DNA of 54,895 bases from DASRWI01 sp035654655 (lineage in GTDB: Bacteria; Bacteroidota; Ignavibacteria; Ignavibacteriales; Ignavibacteriaceae): positions 1 through 54,895 of the forward strand of contig DASRWI010000007.1 in the NCBI GenBank assembly GCA_035654655.1, written 5' to 3'. The notes beneath the pieces are model-generated. The model saw only the letters and a list, made by a program, of their open reading frames with translations, ran no database searches and was not told the DNA's origin. The position numbers and the translations under genes were made by a program. Positions 41,344 through 49,755 of the stretch are shown here, one piece after another. Each line of letters begins with the position of its first letter. Positions within the stretch are counted from its first letter, which is position 1.

Positions 41344-42510
41344 TTATAACTCACTTAAAAGATTACGTGCAATTACAATTCTTTGAATTTCAGAAGTACC
41401 TTCACCTATAGTGCAGAGTTTAACATCCCTATAAAATTTTTCAACCGGGTAGTCCTTAATAAAACCATAACCACCGTGAATTTGAACAGCTTCACTTGCA
41501 CATTTCTCAGCCATTTCAGATGCAAACAATTTTGCAATAGCTGCAGGCTTGTTAATATCTTTTCCTTTGTCTTTCATATTGGCTGCTCTGTATGTAAGCA
41601 TTTTAGCAGCTTCAATATTGGTTGCCATTTCAGCAAGTTTAAATTGAATAGCCTGGAAATCATTTAAAGGTTTACCAAACTGATGTCTCTCTTTAGAATA
41701 TTTTAACGAAGCATTTAATGCTCCTTCAGCTAAACCAATACTAAGTGCAGCTATGGAAATTCTTCCACCTTCAAGCACTTTCATTGCCTGTTTAAAACCT
41801 TCACCTTCATTACCAATTAAATTATCAATAGGGATTTTGCAATTATCAAAAATAATTTGTGTAGTATCACTTGCGCGCATTCCAAGCTTATTTTCTTTTT
41901 TTAATGCTGTTAAACCTGGAGTACCTTTGTCAATTATAAATGCAGATATACCTTTCTTCTTTTTCTCTTTATCAGTAACTGCCATAACAACATAAACATC
42001 ACCAACAGTTCCGTGAGTAGTAAAAGTTTTATTTCCATTAAGAATATAACCATCATCATCTTTAACTGCAGTAGTCTGCATACTTGCTGAGTCACTACCG
42101 CTTGAAGATTCAGTTAAACCCCAGGCACCTATGAACTCACCAGCAGCTAATTTAGAAACATATTTTTCCTTCTGGCTTTGTGAACCAAATAAATTAATAT
42201 GATTTGTACATAAGCCATTATGAGCTGCGACTGATAAAGCAACTGAAGGATCAACCTTTGCGATTTCTTCAACAATAAGAGCGAAGTCAGTATAACCTAA
42301 ACCTGCACCACCAAATTCTTCAGGAACAAGAATTCCTAAGAATCCCATTTCACCTAATTTCTTAAAAATAGAAATAGGAAATTCCTGTTTCTCATCATAC
42401 TCCATTATATGCGGAAGGATATTCTTTTGAGCAAAATCTTTTAAAGTATTTCTAATTGCAATTTGATTTTCGGTAAGTTCATCGATGAACGCAGACTCCA
42501 TAGTTTCCAT
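41344..42510 (-). CDS. Acyl-CoA dehydrogenase (short/branched-chain type)
   Basis: 388 aa FAD enzyme. WGLTESSSGSDSASMQT and NGNKTFTTHG are the FAD/substrate segments; VQIHGGYGFIKDYPVEKFYRDVK and IGEGTSEIQRIVIARNL end the protein. The Glu in GEGTSEIQ is the catalytic base at the short-chain/medium-chain position; isovaleryl-CoA dehydrogenase has Ala or Gly there, so this is not the classical enzyme paired with methylcrotonyl-CoA carboxylase, despite the neighbour. Its GGAAGGATAG ribosome binding site is good. A TATCTTTG box on the minus strand (42604-42597) may be its -7 element. Confidence 0.92.
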   Translation of the reverse strand: METMESAFIDELTENQIAIRNTLKDFAQKNILPHIMEYDEKQEFPISIFKKLGEMGFLGILVPEEFGGAGLGYTDFALIVEEIAKVDPSVALSVAAHNGLCTNHINLFGSQSQKEKYVSKLAAGEFIGAWGLTESSSGSDSASMQTTAVKDDDGYILNGNKTFTTHGTVGDVYVVMAVTDKEKKKKGISAFIIDKGTPGLTALKKENKLGMRASDTTQIIFDNCKIPIDNLIGNEGEGFKQAMKVLEGGRISIAALSIGLAEGALNASLKYSKERHQFGKPLNDFQAIQFKLAEMATNIEAAKMLTYRAANMKDKGKDINKPAAIAKLFASEMAEKCASEAVQIHGGYGFIKDYPVEKFYRDVKLCTIGEGTSEIQRIVIARNLLSEL

Positions 42511-42664
42511 CTATCCTTCCTTTTCTAAAGTTAAACTTTAAATTTAATTTAATACAAAAAAGTATATATGATAAACCACATATTTCACATAATACCCAAA
42601 GATATGAAAAGGTTCAAATTTGAAGTGTTGAATAATTAAGTAGTCGAGATTCAATACAATAAGT

Positions 42665-42684
42665 CCCACGACTTTAATCGTGGG
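42665..42684. repeat. REP-like dyad, CCCACGA type
   Basis: CCCACGA, CTTTAA, TCGTGGG: perfect 7-bp inverted repeat, between meaB's end and the acyl-CoA dehydrogenase. No T-run follows, so it is unlikely to be an intrinsic terminator, but it may stabilise the meaB mRNA end. Confidence 0.65.
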
Positions 42685-42702
42685 AGGAGTGTGAATAGTT
42701 TA

Positions 42703-43656
42703 CTATTTATCTTCTATAAAATTTTCTATTATCTCATCTGCGATGTGGTAGGGGGAGACTTTTCCTAATGTAATTTTATTTAAGGATTTATTGATGATGG
42801 CATCTCCTAATTCACTCCATAATCTAAGGCGGATTTTATCTTCGACTATTTCCTTAATTCTTCCCTTAATATGTTCTTCACGTTTTTTATAAAACTTATT
42901 TTGAGTCTTTAAATAATCTTCGTGCTTTTTTATTTGGGTGGCTATTTCTATAATACCTTTATTTTCAGATGCAACTGCTTTTATAATATCAGCCATCCAG
43001 GATTTTTCATCATGGTCTCTCATATAAAGAATGGTCCTTAGTGCAGTAACTGCTTGCTCTGAACCCGGTCTATCGCTTTTGTTTAATACAAAAAAATCAG
43101 CAATTTCCATAAGTCCGGCTTTCATTGCCTGAACAGCATCACCAGATTCCGGTACAAGTACAACTATAGTAGTATCTGCAGCGTTTGCAATGTCCAATTC
43201 GGATTGCCCCACACCTACTGTTTCAAAAATTACATAATCAAATCCAGCAGCATCAAGAACATCAGCAGCATCAATTGCTTTTTTACTCAATCCGCCAAGA
43301 CTACCACGCGTTGCCATACTTCGAATGAATACCCCTTCATCCTGTCCAACTTCTGACATACGTACTCTATCACCAAGTAATGCTCCACCTGTAAATGGAG
43401 ACGTTGGGTCAACAGCAATAATTCCAACTGTTTTTCCCTGACTTCTAAAAAGTTTTGTTAACTGATTAGTAATGGTACTCTTGCCTGCTCCAGGAGGTCC
43501 GGTAATCCCTATTCTATATGCATTACCGGTTTTACTAAAAATATTTTTTATAAGTTCTGAAGATAACTCATCACCGGTTTCTATAATTGTTATAGCTCTG
43601 GCAACTGTTCTTTTATCTCTAGCAAATAATTTATCTAAAAAATCAGGAGTTATCAT
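42703..43656 (-). CDS. meaB: Methylmalonyl-CoA mutase-associated GTPase MeaB
   Basis: 317 aa G3E GTPase that guards cobalamin loading and reactivation of methylmalonyl-CoA mutase. Walker A GPPGAGKST, VDPTSPFTGGALLGDR, MSEVGQDEGVFIRSMATRG, ETVGVGQSE (switch), and the base-specificity NKSD. The mutase gene begins at 54486 on the other strand, so the two are in the same region but not in one operon. Overlaps the epimerase gene by 4 nt. Confidence 0.95.
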   Translation of the reverse strand: MITPDFLDKLFARDKRTVARAITIIETGDELSSELIKNIFSKTGNAYRIGITGPPGAGKSTITNQLTKLFRSQGKTVGIIAVDPTSPFTGGALLGDRVRMSEVGQDEGVFIRSMATRGSLGGLSKKAIDAADVLDAAGFDYVIFETVGVGQSELDIANAADTTIVVLVPESGDAVQAMKAGLMEIADFFVLNKSDRPGSEQAVTALRTILYMRDHDEKSWMADIIKAVASENKGIIEIATQIKKHEDYLKTQNKFYKKREEHIKGRIKEIVEDKIRLRLWSELGDAIINKSLNKITLGKVSPYHIADEIIENFIEDK

Positions 43657-44573
43657 AAATTATTTTTAAAATATTCTGCTGTCATTTTTAAACCTTCATC
43701 TATTGTTGTTGAAGGTCTCCAACCAAATTTATTAAAAAGTTTATCCGAAGTTATAACACTTCTCAATTGTTCACCTGGTGCAGCAGGTCCATGTTTTTCT
43801 TCTTTATTACTGTACAAGGTTTTATTTAGTAAGTTGAACAATTCATTTACATCAGTTTCTTTTCCGGTACCAACATTAAATACATCAGTATCAGAATCTT
43901 TGTAAGTAAGCATTGTAGCTTTAACAACATCTTTTACAAAAACATAATCTCTTGTTTGCTTTCCGTCTCCATTAATTACAGGTTGTTCACCTTTTAAAAG
44001 TTTTGATGTAAAGATTGCAACTACACCAGCTTCACCAAAAGGATTTTGTCTGGGTCCATAAATGTTAGCATAGCGAAGTATTGTATAGTTTAAGTTATAC
44101 TGAACTTTATAGAAATATAAATACTTCTCTATTGCTAACTTTGAAATTCCATAGGGGGATAATGGCTGCTGAAAATGTTTTTCATCAGCAGGGAAGTATT
44201 GCTGTTCGCCGTATATTGCACCTCCTGTAGATGCAAACATAAATTTTTTAACATCATACTTGACACAATTCTGTAATAAATTTAATGTTCCCAGGATATT
44301 TGTATTAGCATCAAATATGGGATCATTAACTGAACGTCTTACATCCATCTGAGCTGCGTGATGGTTAACTAAATCAAATTTTTCTTTAGCAAATAATTTT
44401 TCTAACTCCAGATTTGTAATATCATCTTGAATAAAAGTTGCTTTTGGATTTATGTTTTTTCTTTGTCCGGTTGAAAGATTATCTAAAATAAAAACTTCGT
44501 TGCCGTCTTCAATAAATGCATCTGCAATGTGCGAAGCTATGAATCCTGCTCCACCGGTAACTAAGATCTTCAA
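43653..44573 (-). CDS. NAD-dependent nucleotide-sugar epimerase/dehydratase (GalE-like)
   Basis: 306 aa extended short-chain dehydrogenase. TGGAGFIASHIADAF (NAD binding), AAQMDVRRSV, ASTGGAIYGEQ with Ser/Thr, the YxxxK pair in SPYGISKLAIEKY, RYANIYGPRQNP, DYVFVKDVV, NVGTGKETDV. This is the pattern of UDP-glucose/GlcNAc 4-epimerases. It could feed the polysaccharide cluster, but its operon (prsW-like to meaB) gives no hint. Four-nt overlaps on both sides. Confidence 0.87.
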   Translation of the reverse strand: MKILVTGGAGFIASHIADAFIEDGNEVFILDNLSTGQRKNINPKATFIQDDITNLELEKLFAKEKFDLVNHHAAQMDVRRSVNDPIFDANTNILGTLNLLQNCVKYDVKKFMFASTGGAIYGEQQYFPADEKHFQQPLSPYGISKLAIEKYLYFYKVQYNLNYTILRYANIYGPRQNPFGEAGVVAIFTSKLLKGEQPVINGDGKQTRDYVFVKDVVKATMLTYKDSDTDVFNVGTGKETDVNELFNLLNKTLYSNKEEKHGPAAPGEQLRSVITSDKLFNKFGWRPSTTIDEGLKMTAEYFKNNL

Positions 44574-45151
44574 TCGCTCTCCTTATATAAATTATTTTTA
44601 TAAATGTACTGTTTAACTTTATCCGGGACTAAAAAGTCGATTGGCATATTATTCTTTACTCGCTCTCTGATTGAAGTACCACTTATCTCTATGATTGGAG
44701 TATCAACAAATTCAGCCTTATCAAAATATTGGTTTGTTATCCCTGTTATAATACTTTTTCTTTTTAGAACTACTAATTTAACTAATTTTACTATCTCTTG
44801 TGGATTTTTCCATGTATCAAATTTAAAAAGATTATCATATCCAATTATTAATTCAATTTCTTTATATGATTTTTTTAATTCAGTTAAAGTATCAATAGTA
44901 TATGAAATATCTTTTCTTTTAATTTCCATATCTGAGCATTCAAGATAATCTACTCCTTCAATTGCCAGGTTAATCATATTCAATCTATGTTCATTTGATG
45001 AACTAATAACATTAAGTTTATGAGGAGATACAAAAGCAGGGATAAAAATAATCTTATCTAAATTTCTAATTTCTCTTACAGCCTGAGCAGTGATTAAATG
45101 TCCATTATGGATAGGGTCGAAGGTTCCACCATATACACCAATCTTACTCAT
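44570..45151 (-). CDS. nadD: Nicotinate-nucleotide adenylyltransferase
   Basis: 193 aa. GVYGGTFDPIHNGHLITAQ with the adenylyltransferase H-x-G-H motif, FIPAFVSPHKL, IGYDNLFKFDTWKNP and the C-terminal SGTSIRERVKNN (ISSTxIR type) define NadD, which forms deamido-NAD. Normal length. Overlaps both neighbours by 4 nt. Confidence 0.94.
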   Translation of the reverse strand: MSKIGVYGGTFDPIHNGHLITAQAVREIRNLDKIIFIPAFVSPHKLNVISSSNEHRLNMINLAIEGVDYLECSDMEIKRKDISYTIDTLTELKKSYKEIELIIGYDNLFKFDTWKNPQEIVKLVKLVVLKRKSIITGITNQYFDKAEFVDTPIIEISGTSIRERVKNNMPIDFLVPDKVKQYIYKNNLYKESD

Positions 45152-45846
45152 TTTAACAAACCTTTATATTCAATAAAAAGATGAGTGAATTGTCCGTGCT
45201 TATCGTCATTACAATAGACGATACTTTCTTTTTTAGACAGTTCATTATATAATGTTTTAAAATCTTCCACGGTGTTAATCGTATAATACTTTTCAAGCAC
45301 GTGAACAAGAATATTATTCCTGCAAATAATATTTAAAGTGTCTTCATAATCTAATTCATCCCAATTAACTTTTTTAGATACTACATTATTATAATTATTA
45401 AAACCTATAAAACATAATTTATTTGTATAAGATTTTCCAAGTACAACAACCTCATCATCCATAGCTAAAAGATTAAATACTTTTTGAATATCGGACAAGC
45501 ACATACTGATTGAATTAGAAAAAATTAGAAGATTGCTCTGATGCTTCTTTATATATTTTTCATTTAAAGTTTTGAAGTATGTATGTTTATCTGAAGTATC
45601 ATTAAAAAATAATTTAATGTTATCAATATGCAATTCAGCAGGTAAATGTTCTTTATCTTTATTATCAAAGCAACATACAACTTTCAAATCATTCATAAGC
45701 GGCTGAATTACATCAAGGTGATTTAAGTATAGAGCTGAATAAAGTAATGAAGAATGTTCCGCATCAAAATTTGGAAATACTTTAATTTCTTCTTTATTAA
45801 AGATAGGTGATGAAGGAAAAATATATATACAGGAACCAGGCATCAA
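45148..45846 (-). CDS. Unknown protein, possibly a degenerate DUF2064-type glycosyltransferase
   Basis: 232 aa, no signal peptide. LLIFSNSISMCLSDIQKVFN, then MDDEVVVLGKSYTNKLCFIG, has the order of the DUF2064 (glycosyltransferase A-like) strand-helix-strand (GSDCPxL...; VVLGPAxDGGYYLIG), but the acidic metal residues are missing (Ser-Asn-Ser for Asp positions). So it may be a non-catalytic relative. Overlaps the PrsW-like and nadD genes by 4 nt each. Confidence 0.5.
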   Translation of the reverse strand: MMPGSCIYIFPSSPIFNKEEIKVFPNFDAEHSSLLYSALYLNHLDVIQPLMNDLKVVCCFDNKDKEHLPAELHIDNIKLFFNDTSDKHTYFKTLNEKYIKKHQSNLLIFSNSISMCLSDIQKVFNLLAMDDEVVVLGKSYTNKLCFIGFNNYNNVVSKKVNWDELDYEDTLNIICRNNILVHVLEKYYTINTVEDFKTLYNELSKKESIVYCNDDKHGQFTHLFIEYKGLLK

Positions 45847-46793
45847 TACATCACGTTGTTTGTTAATAATTGGAAAACATAGCCTCTATAATAATCAACT
45901 TCCCTTTGATAAACTTCTCTATTATTATATAAAGAATTCCTTAATTGAACTTTTCTAAAAGCTAAAGTAATTACAGCCTTAACATAATCATTTCTGATAT
46001 TCTCATTAATCCACCCCTGGTAATTACGTACCTTAGAATTTATTATTTGCAAATGTTCAAATGGAATAAGACCAGCATTTGCCTCTTCGAGTAATTCTCT
46101 GTAGATGATTTTCTTTTCGTTATTTATTGCAAGAAAGAACATTACAAAAAAAGCAATAATATTAACCAACATAAACAAAAAACCAAATAAAGCAGTGGAT
46201 TGAAAACTTACAGTCAAATTCCAAAAAGCATGAATGAACATTGCTGTTGCCAACCCCAGAATAAAAAATCCTACTTTAGAATAAATATTTTTAAATTTTG
46301 CATAAGCTAAAAATGCTCCCAAAGTGGCTGTGGCAACACAATGCATTACAGCTGAAAATAATGTACGAATAACAACAAGGGAAACCCAGCTTGGAAGATC
46401 AGTACCAAAAGTAACAAAATAAAAAAAGTTCTCAGTCATCCCAAAGCCAAGGCCAATAGCTCCGCCATATACAATACCATCAGTAATATTATCAAAAGAT
46501 TTTAGATTTATCATCAAAAGTAGAAAAATACCTTTAGTTATTTCCTCAACAACAGGAGCAACAACAATCGTTTCAATATGAGATTGCAGAGATAAATTTT
46601 GCACCAGGAAAGATAAAACCAGGGAAATAAAAGTACTTCCTAAAAAGGTGAATATTATTGCACCTATTGCTCCCCAGAGATGATTAAGCAAAACCAGATA
46701 AAAAGGTTCTTTATCAAAACGGTCAATTCTCCAAATAATCAGTAAAAAAACTGATATAGGGACTACAGCAGCAACAGCAGAAGCAATGATCAT
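45843..46793 (-). CDS. PrsW family intramembrane metalloprotease
   Basis: 316 aa with about eight membrane segments in residues 1-225 and a soluble tail of about 90 residues. Protease motifs: APVVEEITKG (paired Glu), GFGMTENFFY, VMHCVATATLGAF and FIHAFWN (His residues). PrsW of Bacillus cleaves an anti-sigma factor; in other phyla targets are unknown. First gene of a five-gene minus-strand operon with 4-nt overlaps throughout. Confidence 0.88.
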   Translation of the reverse strand: MIIASAVAAVVPISVFLLIIWRIDRFDKEPFYLVLLNHLWGAIGAIIFTFLGSTFISLVLSFLVQNLSLQSHIETIVVAPVVEEITKGIFLLLMINLKSFDNITDGIVYGGAIGLGFGMTENFFYFVTFGTDLPSWVSLVVIRTLFSAVMHCVATATLGAFLAYAKFKNIYSKVGFFILGLATAMFIHAFWNLTVSFQSTALFGFLFMLVNIIAFFVMFFLAINNEKKIIYRELLEEANAGLIPFEHLQIINSKVRNYQGWINENIRNDYVKAVITLAFRKVQLRNSLYNNREVYQREVDYYRGYVFQLLTNNVMY

Positions 46794-46911
46794 AAATTCC
46801 AGTTCTTAAATAAATAAAAATATTGAAAAAGATTTAATATGAAAAGTTTTATATTTGCATATCTTCTTTTACTAAATATTGAAAAAGGATACCAGCAATT
46901 CAGTTTTAATG

Positions 46912-46945
46912 TTGACTATCTATCCCAAAATCTCTATATTTTGGG
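46912..46945 (+). promoter_or_regulatory. Candidate promoter and dyad operator of the yceD-rpmF-plsX-fab operon
   Basis: TTG (46912-46914), 20-nt spacer, TATATTTT (46935-46942), seven of eight bases of the -7 box. Over it lies CCCAAAAT, CTCTAT, ATTTTGGG (46924-46931 / 46938-46945), a perfect 8-bp inverted repeat, 31 nt before the yceD start. An exact TATATTTG also occurs at 46850-46857 and could be a second promoter. The dyad placement suits a repressor of fatty acid synthesis genes; alternatively it is an RNA hairpin in the leader of the upstream promoter. Confidence 0.5.
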
Positions 46946-46975
46946 TCGTTTTTACTTTATTTTTGAGAAGAAAAG

Positions 46976-47479
46976 ATGTTTATTAAAATATCCGGCCTTG
47001 GTGATGGTGTTAATGAGTTTGAGTTAGAGGAGCCGGTAGAAAAAATTGGACTTAATGCACCTTTTTTTGGAAATTTTACTGCTAAGATTGTCTTAAATAA
47101 AGCACACAATCAAATTATTCTTAATAATGCATTAAAATTTAATGTAAACTTTGATTGCGACAGATGCGGAAAAAACTTTGACGCTGAATTGGAAACCGAA
47201 TATGAAATGGTTTACTTATTTGGTGTTAAAAGGGAAGAAGATGAATCTGAAAATATCAAATACTTAGTACTTGATGCAGATAAAATTCAAATTGGTAATG
47301 ATATAAAAGATTTTGCAATTATAGCACTTCCTATGAAAAAACTTTGCATAGAAGATTGTAAAGGATTATGTTATAAATGCGGACAAGATTTAAATGAAGG
47401 TGACTGCCTTTGTGAAAAGGAAGAAGTTGACGAAAGATGGAAACCTTTACAAGAGTTAAAAAATAAGTTAAACAAATAA
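46976..47479 (+). CDS. YceD/DUF177 family protein
   Basis: 167 aa. Beta-rich N-terminus and two CxxC pairs (FDCDRCGKNF; LCYKCGQDLNEGDCLCE) typical of YceD, a protein linked to 23S rRNA and ribosome assembly and nearly always encoded in front of rpmF. That order holds here, followed by plsX and fab genes, a widely conserved arrangement. Confidence 0.9.
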   Translation: MFIKISGLGDGVNEFELEEPVEKIGLNAPFFGNFTAKIVLNKAHNQIILNNALKFNVNFDCDRCGKNFDAELETEYEMVYLFGVKREEDESENIKYLVLDADKIQIGNDIKDFAIIALPMKKLCIEDCKGLCYKCGQDLNEGDCLCEKEEVDERWKPLQELKNKLNK

Positions 47480-47494
47480 ATAAGAGATAAAGAA

Positions 47495-47674
47495 ATGCCT
47501 AATCCAAAACGTAAGTGGTCAAAAAGTAGAAGAGACAAACGTAGAACTCATTATAAAGCATCAGCACCTACTCTTGGTTCCTGCAGTAATTGTGGAGAGA
47601 TGAAATTGACTCATCGTGCTTGCCCTTCTTGCGGCTACTATAATGAACGTTCAATGTTTTTACCAAAAAGCTAA
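47495..47674 (+). CDS. rpmF: Ribosomal protein bL32
   Basis: 59 aa: MPNPKRKWSKSRRDKRRTHY at the start, then a zinc ribbon CSNCGEM ... CPSCGYYNER. It is 15 nt after yceD. Position between yceD and plsX is the standard one. All four zinc cysteines are present. Confidence 0.96.
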   Translation: MPNPKRKWSKSRRDKRRTHYKASAPTLGSCSNCGEMKLTHRACPSCGYYNERSMFLPKS

Positions 47675-47688
47675 CAATTTAACCTTTA

Positions 47689-48720
47689 ATGCACAATTCT
47701 GATGCGAATAAATCAGCGTGTAGAATTATTTTAGATGCTATGGGGGGCGATCACGCCCCCCATAATGTTGTATTAGGCGCAGTGGAAGCTTTAAAGGTAA
47801 ATCCTTCTCTTAATCTTCGCCTTATCGGGATTAAATCTAAAATCCTGGATGTACTTCATAAAAATAATCTTACCTTTGATGAAAATAATATAATTGATAC
47901 TCCTGAAGTTATTGAGATGGGTGATTCTCCTACTCAATCACTTAAACAAAAAAGAAATTCTTCAATTGTTGTTGGCGCTCAATTAGTTAAAGAAAAATCA
48001 GCAGATGCTTTTGTTAGTGCCGGTAATACAGGTGCAATGATGGCTGCTTCTACTTTAATTATGGGGCGTATCCCTGGTATCGGTAGACCAACTATTGGCT
48101 CTATTATGCCTAATGCAATGGGAATAACTACAGTATTTGATGTTGGAGCAAGCGTTGACTCAAAACCTATTCATTTACTTGAATATGCTATTATGGGTTC
48201 AATATTTACAAAAGAAATTTTTGGAATAAAAAATCCTTCAGTAGGTATATTAAGTGTTGGTGAAGAAGAAACCAAAGGTAATGAAGCTTCTATTGAAGCT
48301 GCAAAGCTTATTAGAAAAACAAACTTAAACTTTTTGGGGAATGTTGAAGGAAGAGATATATTAAATGGTTCTGTGAACGTTGTTGTTTGCGATGGATTTA
48401 CAGGTAATATAATTTTAAAGTTTGGTGAAGGGGTTCTGACATTTTTAAAGACCAAGATGAAAAATTATGCATCAACCGGTCTTTTAAATAAAATTAAAGT
48501 TGGAATTGCTTACAGTGCTCTTAAAAATATTTTAAAAGATTTCGACTATCAGGAATATGGCGGTGTACCTCTCCTTGGTGTTAATGGCATTTCTATAATA
48601 GGACACGGTTCAAGCACTCCTAAAGCAATAAAAAATATGGTTCTTCGGGCAGAAGAAATGCACCGGAAGGATCTTATAAACAAAATTGAAAACTCAATAA
48701 AACAATATTCAAATTTATAA
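47689..48720 (+). CDS. plsX: Phosphate acyltransferase PlsX
   Basis: 343 aa. IILDAMGGDHAPHNVVLGAVEA near the N-terminus, SAGNTGAMMAASTLIMGRI, FDVGASVDSKP, VVCDGFTGNIILK and GVPLLGVNGISIIGHGSS. Makes acyl-phosphate from acyl-ACP for phospholipid synthesis. Start 14 nt after rpmF; about ten residues before the conserved start (MHNSDANKSAC) make a slightly later start possible, but no other ATG fits. Confidence 0.95.
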   Translation: MHNSDANKSACRIILDAMGGDHAPHNVVLGAVEALKVNPSLNLRLIGIKSKILDVLHKNNLTFDENNIIDTPEVIEMGDSPTQSLKQKRNSSIVVGAQLVKEKSADAFVSAGNTGAMMAASTLIMGRIPGIGRPTIGSIMPNAMGITTVFDVGASVDSKPIHLLEYAIMGSIFTKEIFGIKNPSVGILSVGEEETKGNEASIEAAKLIRKTNLNFLGNVEGRDILNGSVNVVVCDGFTGNIILKFGEGVLTFLKTKMKNYASTGLLNKIKVGIAYSALKNILKDFDYQEYGGVPLLGVNGISIIGHGSSTPKAIKNMVLRAEEMHRKDLINKIENSIKQYSNL

Positions 48721-48734
48721 TTGGAATTAAGTTA

Positions 48735-49733
48735 ATGAATAATGGTAAAATAAATGCGATGATTACCGGCTTAGGTATGTATGTACCTGAAACCGTTATG
48801 GATAATGCCTACTTTGAAAAAATTGTTGATACTTCAGATGAATGGATAACTTCAAGAACTGGTATTAAAGAGAGAAGATTGATGGAAAATCAACCTTCAA
48901 GCTATATGGCTACAAAAGCTGTTGAAGATTTAATTAAAACCTCCAACCTTGACCCCAATGAAATTGATTTAATAATTGTATCAACTGTTACTCCCGATAT
49001 GTTCTTCCCTGCAACTGCGGCTTTAGTTCAGGATAATGTTGGTGCTAAAAATGCATGGGGCTTTGACCTTAATGCTGCTTGTTCAGGATTTTTATTTGCA
49101 CTTCAAACCGGTGCCTCCTTTGTTGAAAGTGGCAGATATAAAAAGGTTATTGTTATTGGTGCAGATAAGATGAGCTCAATTACTGATTATACTGATAGAA
49201 ATACTTGTATTTTATTTGGTGATGCTTCAGCTGCAGTTTTACTTGAACCTAACTATGATGGATATGGAGTTGTTGATTCAATTTTGCACATTGATGGTTC
49301 AGGAAGAGAAGCTTTATATATGAAGGGTGGTGGAAGTTTAAACCCTCCAACTCACGAAACTGTTGATAAGAAGATGCATTACATTTATCAGGATGGGAAA
49401 GCAGTTTTTAAAGTTGCTGTTAAAGGTATGGCTGATGTTTCTTATGAAATTATGCAGAAGAATAATCTTACCGGTGCAGATGTAAAATATTTAGTTCCTC
49501 ATCAGGCTAACCTAAGAATTATCGATGCAACAGCTGAAAGAATGGGAGTTTCCAAAGATAAAGTTATGATTAATATTCATAAATATGGAAACACTACTAC
49601 TGCTACTATTCCAACTTGCTTAGTTGAATATTACAGAGAAGGAAAAATAAAGAAAGGTGACAACTTAATCTTAGCTGCATTTGGTGCAGGTTTTACCTGG
49701 GGTGCCATTTACTTAAAATGGGCTATGGATTAA
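48735..49733 (+). CDS. fabH: 3-oxoacyl-ACP synthase III
   Basis: 332 aa condensing enzyme starting fatty acid synthesis from acyl-CoA and malonyl-ACP. Catalytic Cys in LNAACSGFLFAL, His in VPHQANLRI, Asn in HKYGNTTTATIP; TSDEWITSRTGIKERR is the usual N-terminal segment. Fourth gene of the operon, 14 nt after plsX. Confidence 0.96.
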   Translation: MNNGKINAMITGLGMYVPETVMDNAYFEKIVDTSDEWITSRTGIKERRLMENQPSSYMATKAVEDLIKTSNLDPNEIDLIIVSTVTPDMFFPATAALVQDNVGAKNAWGFDLNAACSGFLFALQTGASFVESGRYKKVIVIGADKMSSITDYTDRNTCILFGDASAAVLLEPNYDGYGVVDSILHIDGSGREALYMKGGGSLNPPTHETVDKKMHYIYQDGKAVFKVAVKGMADVSYEIMQKNNLTGADVKYLVPHQANLRIIDATAERMGVSKDKVMINIHKYGNTTTATIPTCLVEYYREGKIKKGDNLILAAFGAGFTWGAIYLKWAMD

Positions 49734-49755
49734 TTTTTTTAACTAAAGGTTTATA

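Noticed and set aside
42665..42684. Intrinsic terminator between meaB and the acyl-CoA dehydrogenase
   Set aside because: Good stem but no T-run on either strand; classed as a REP-like dyad.
46839..47027. 62-aa frame before yceD
   Set aside because: Out of frame with yceD, overlaps its start and spans the promoter/dyad region; composition of random AT-rich translation.
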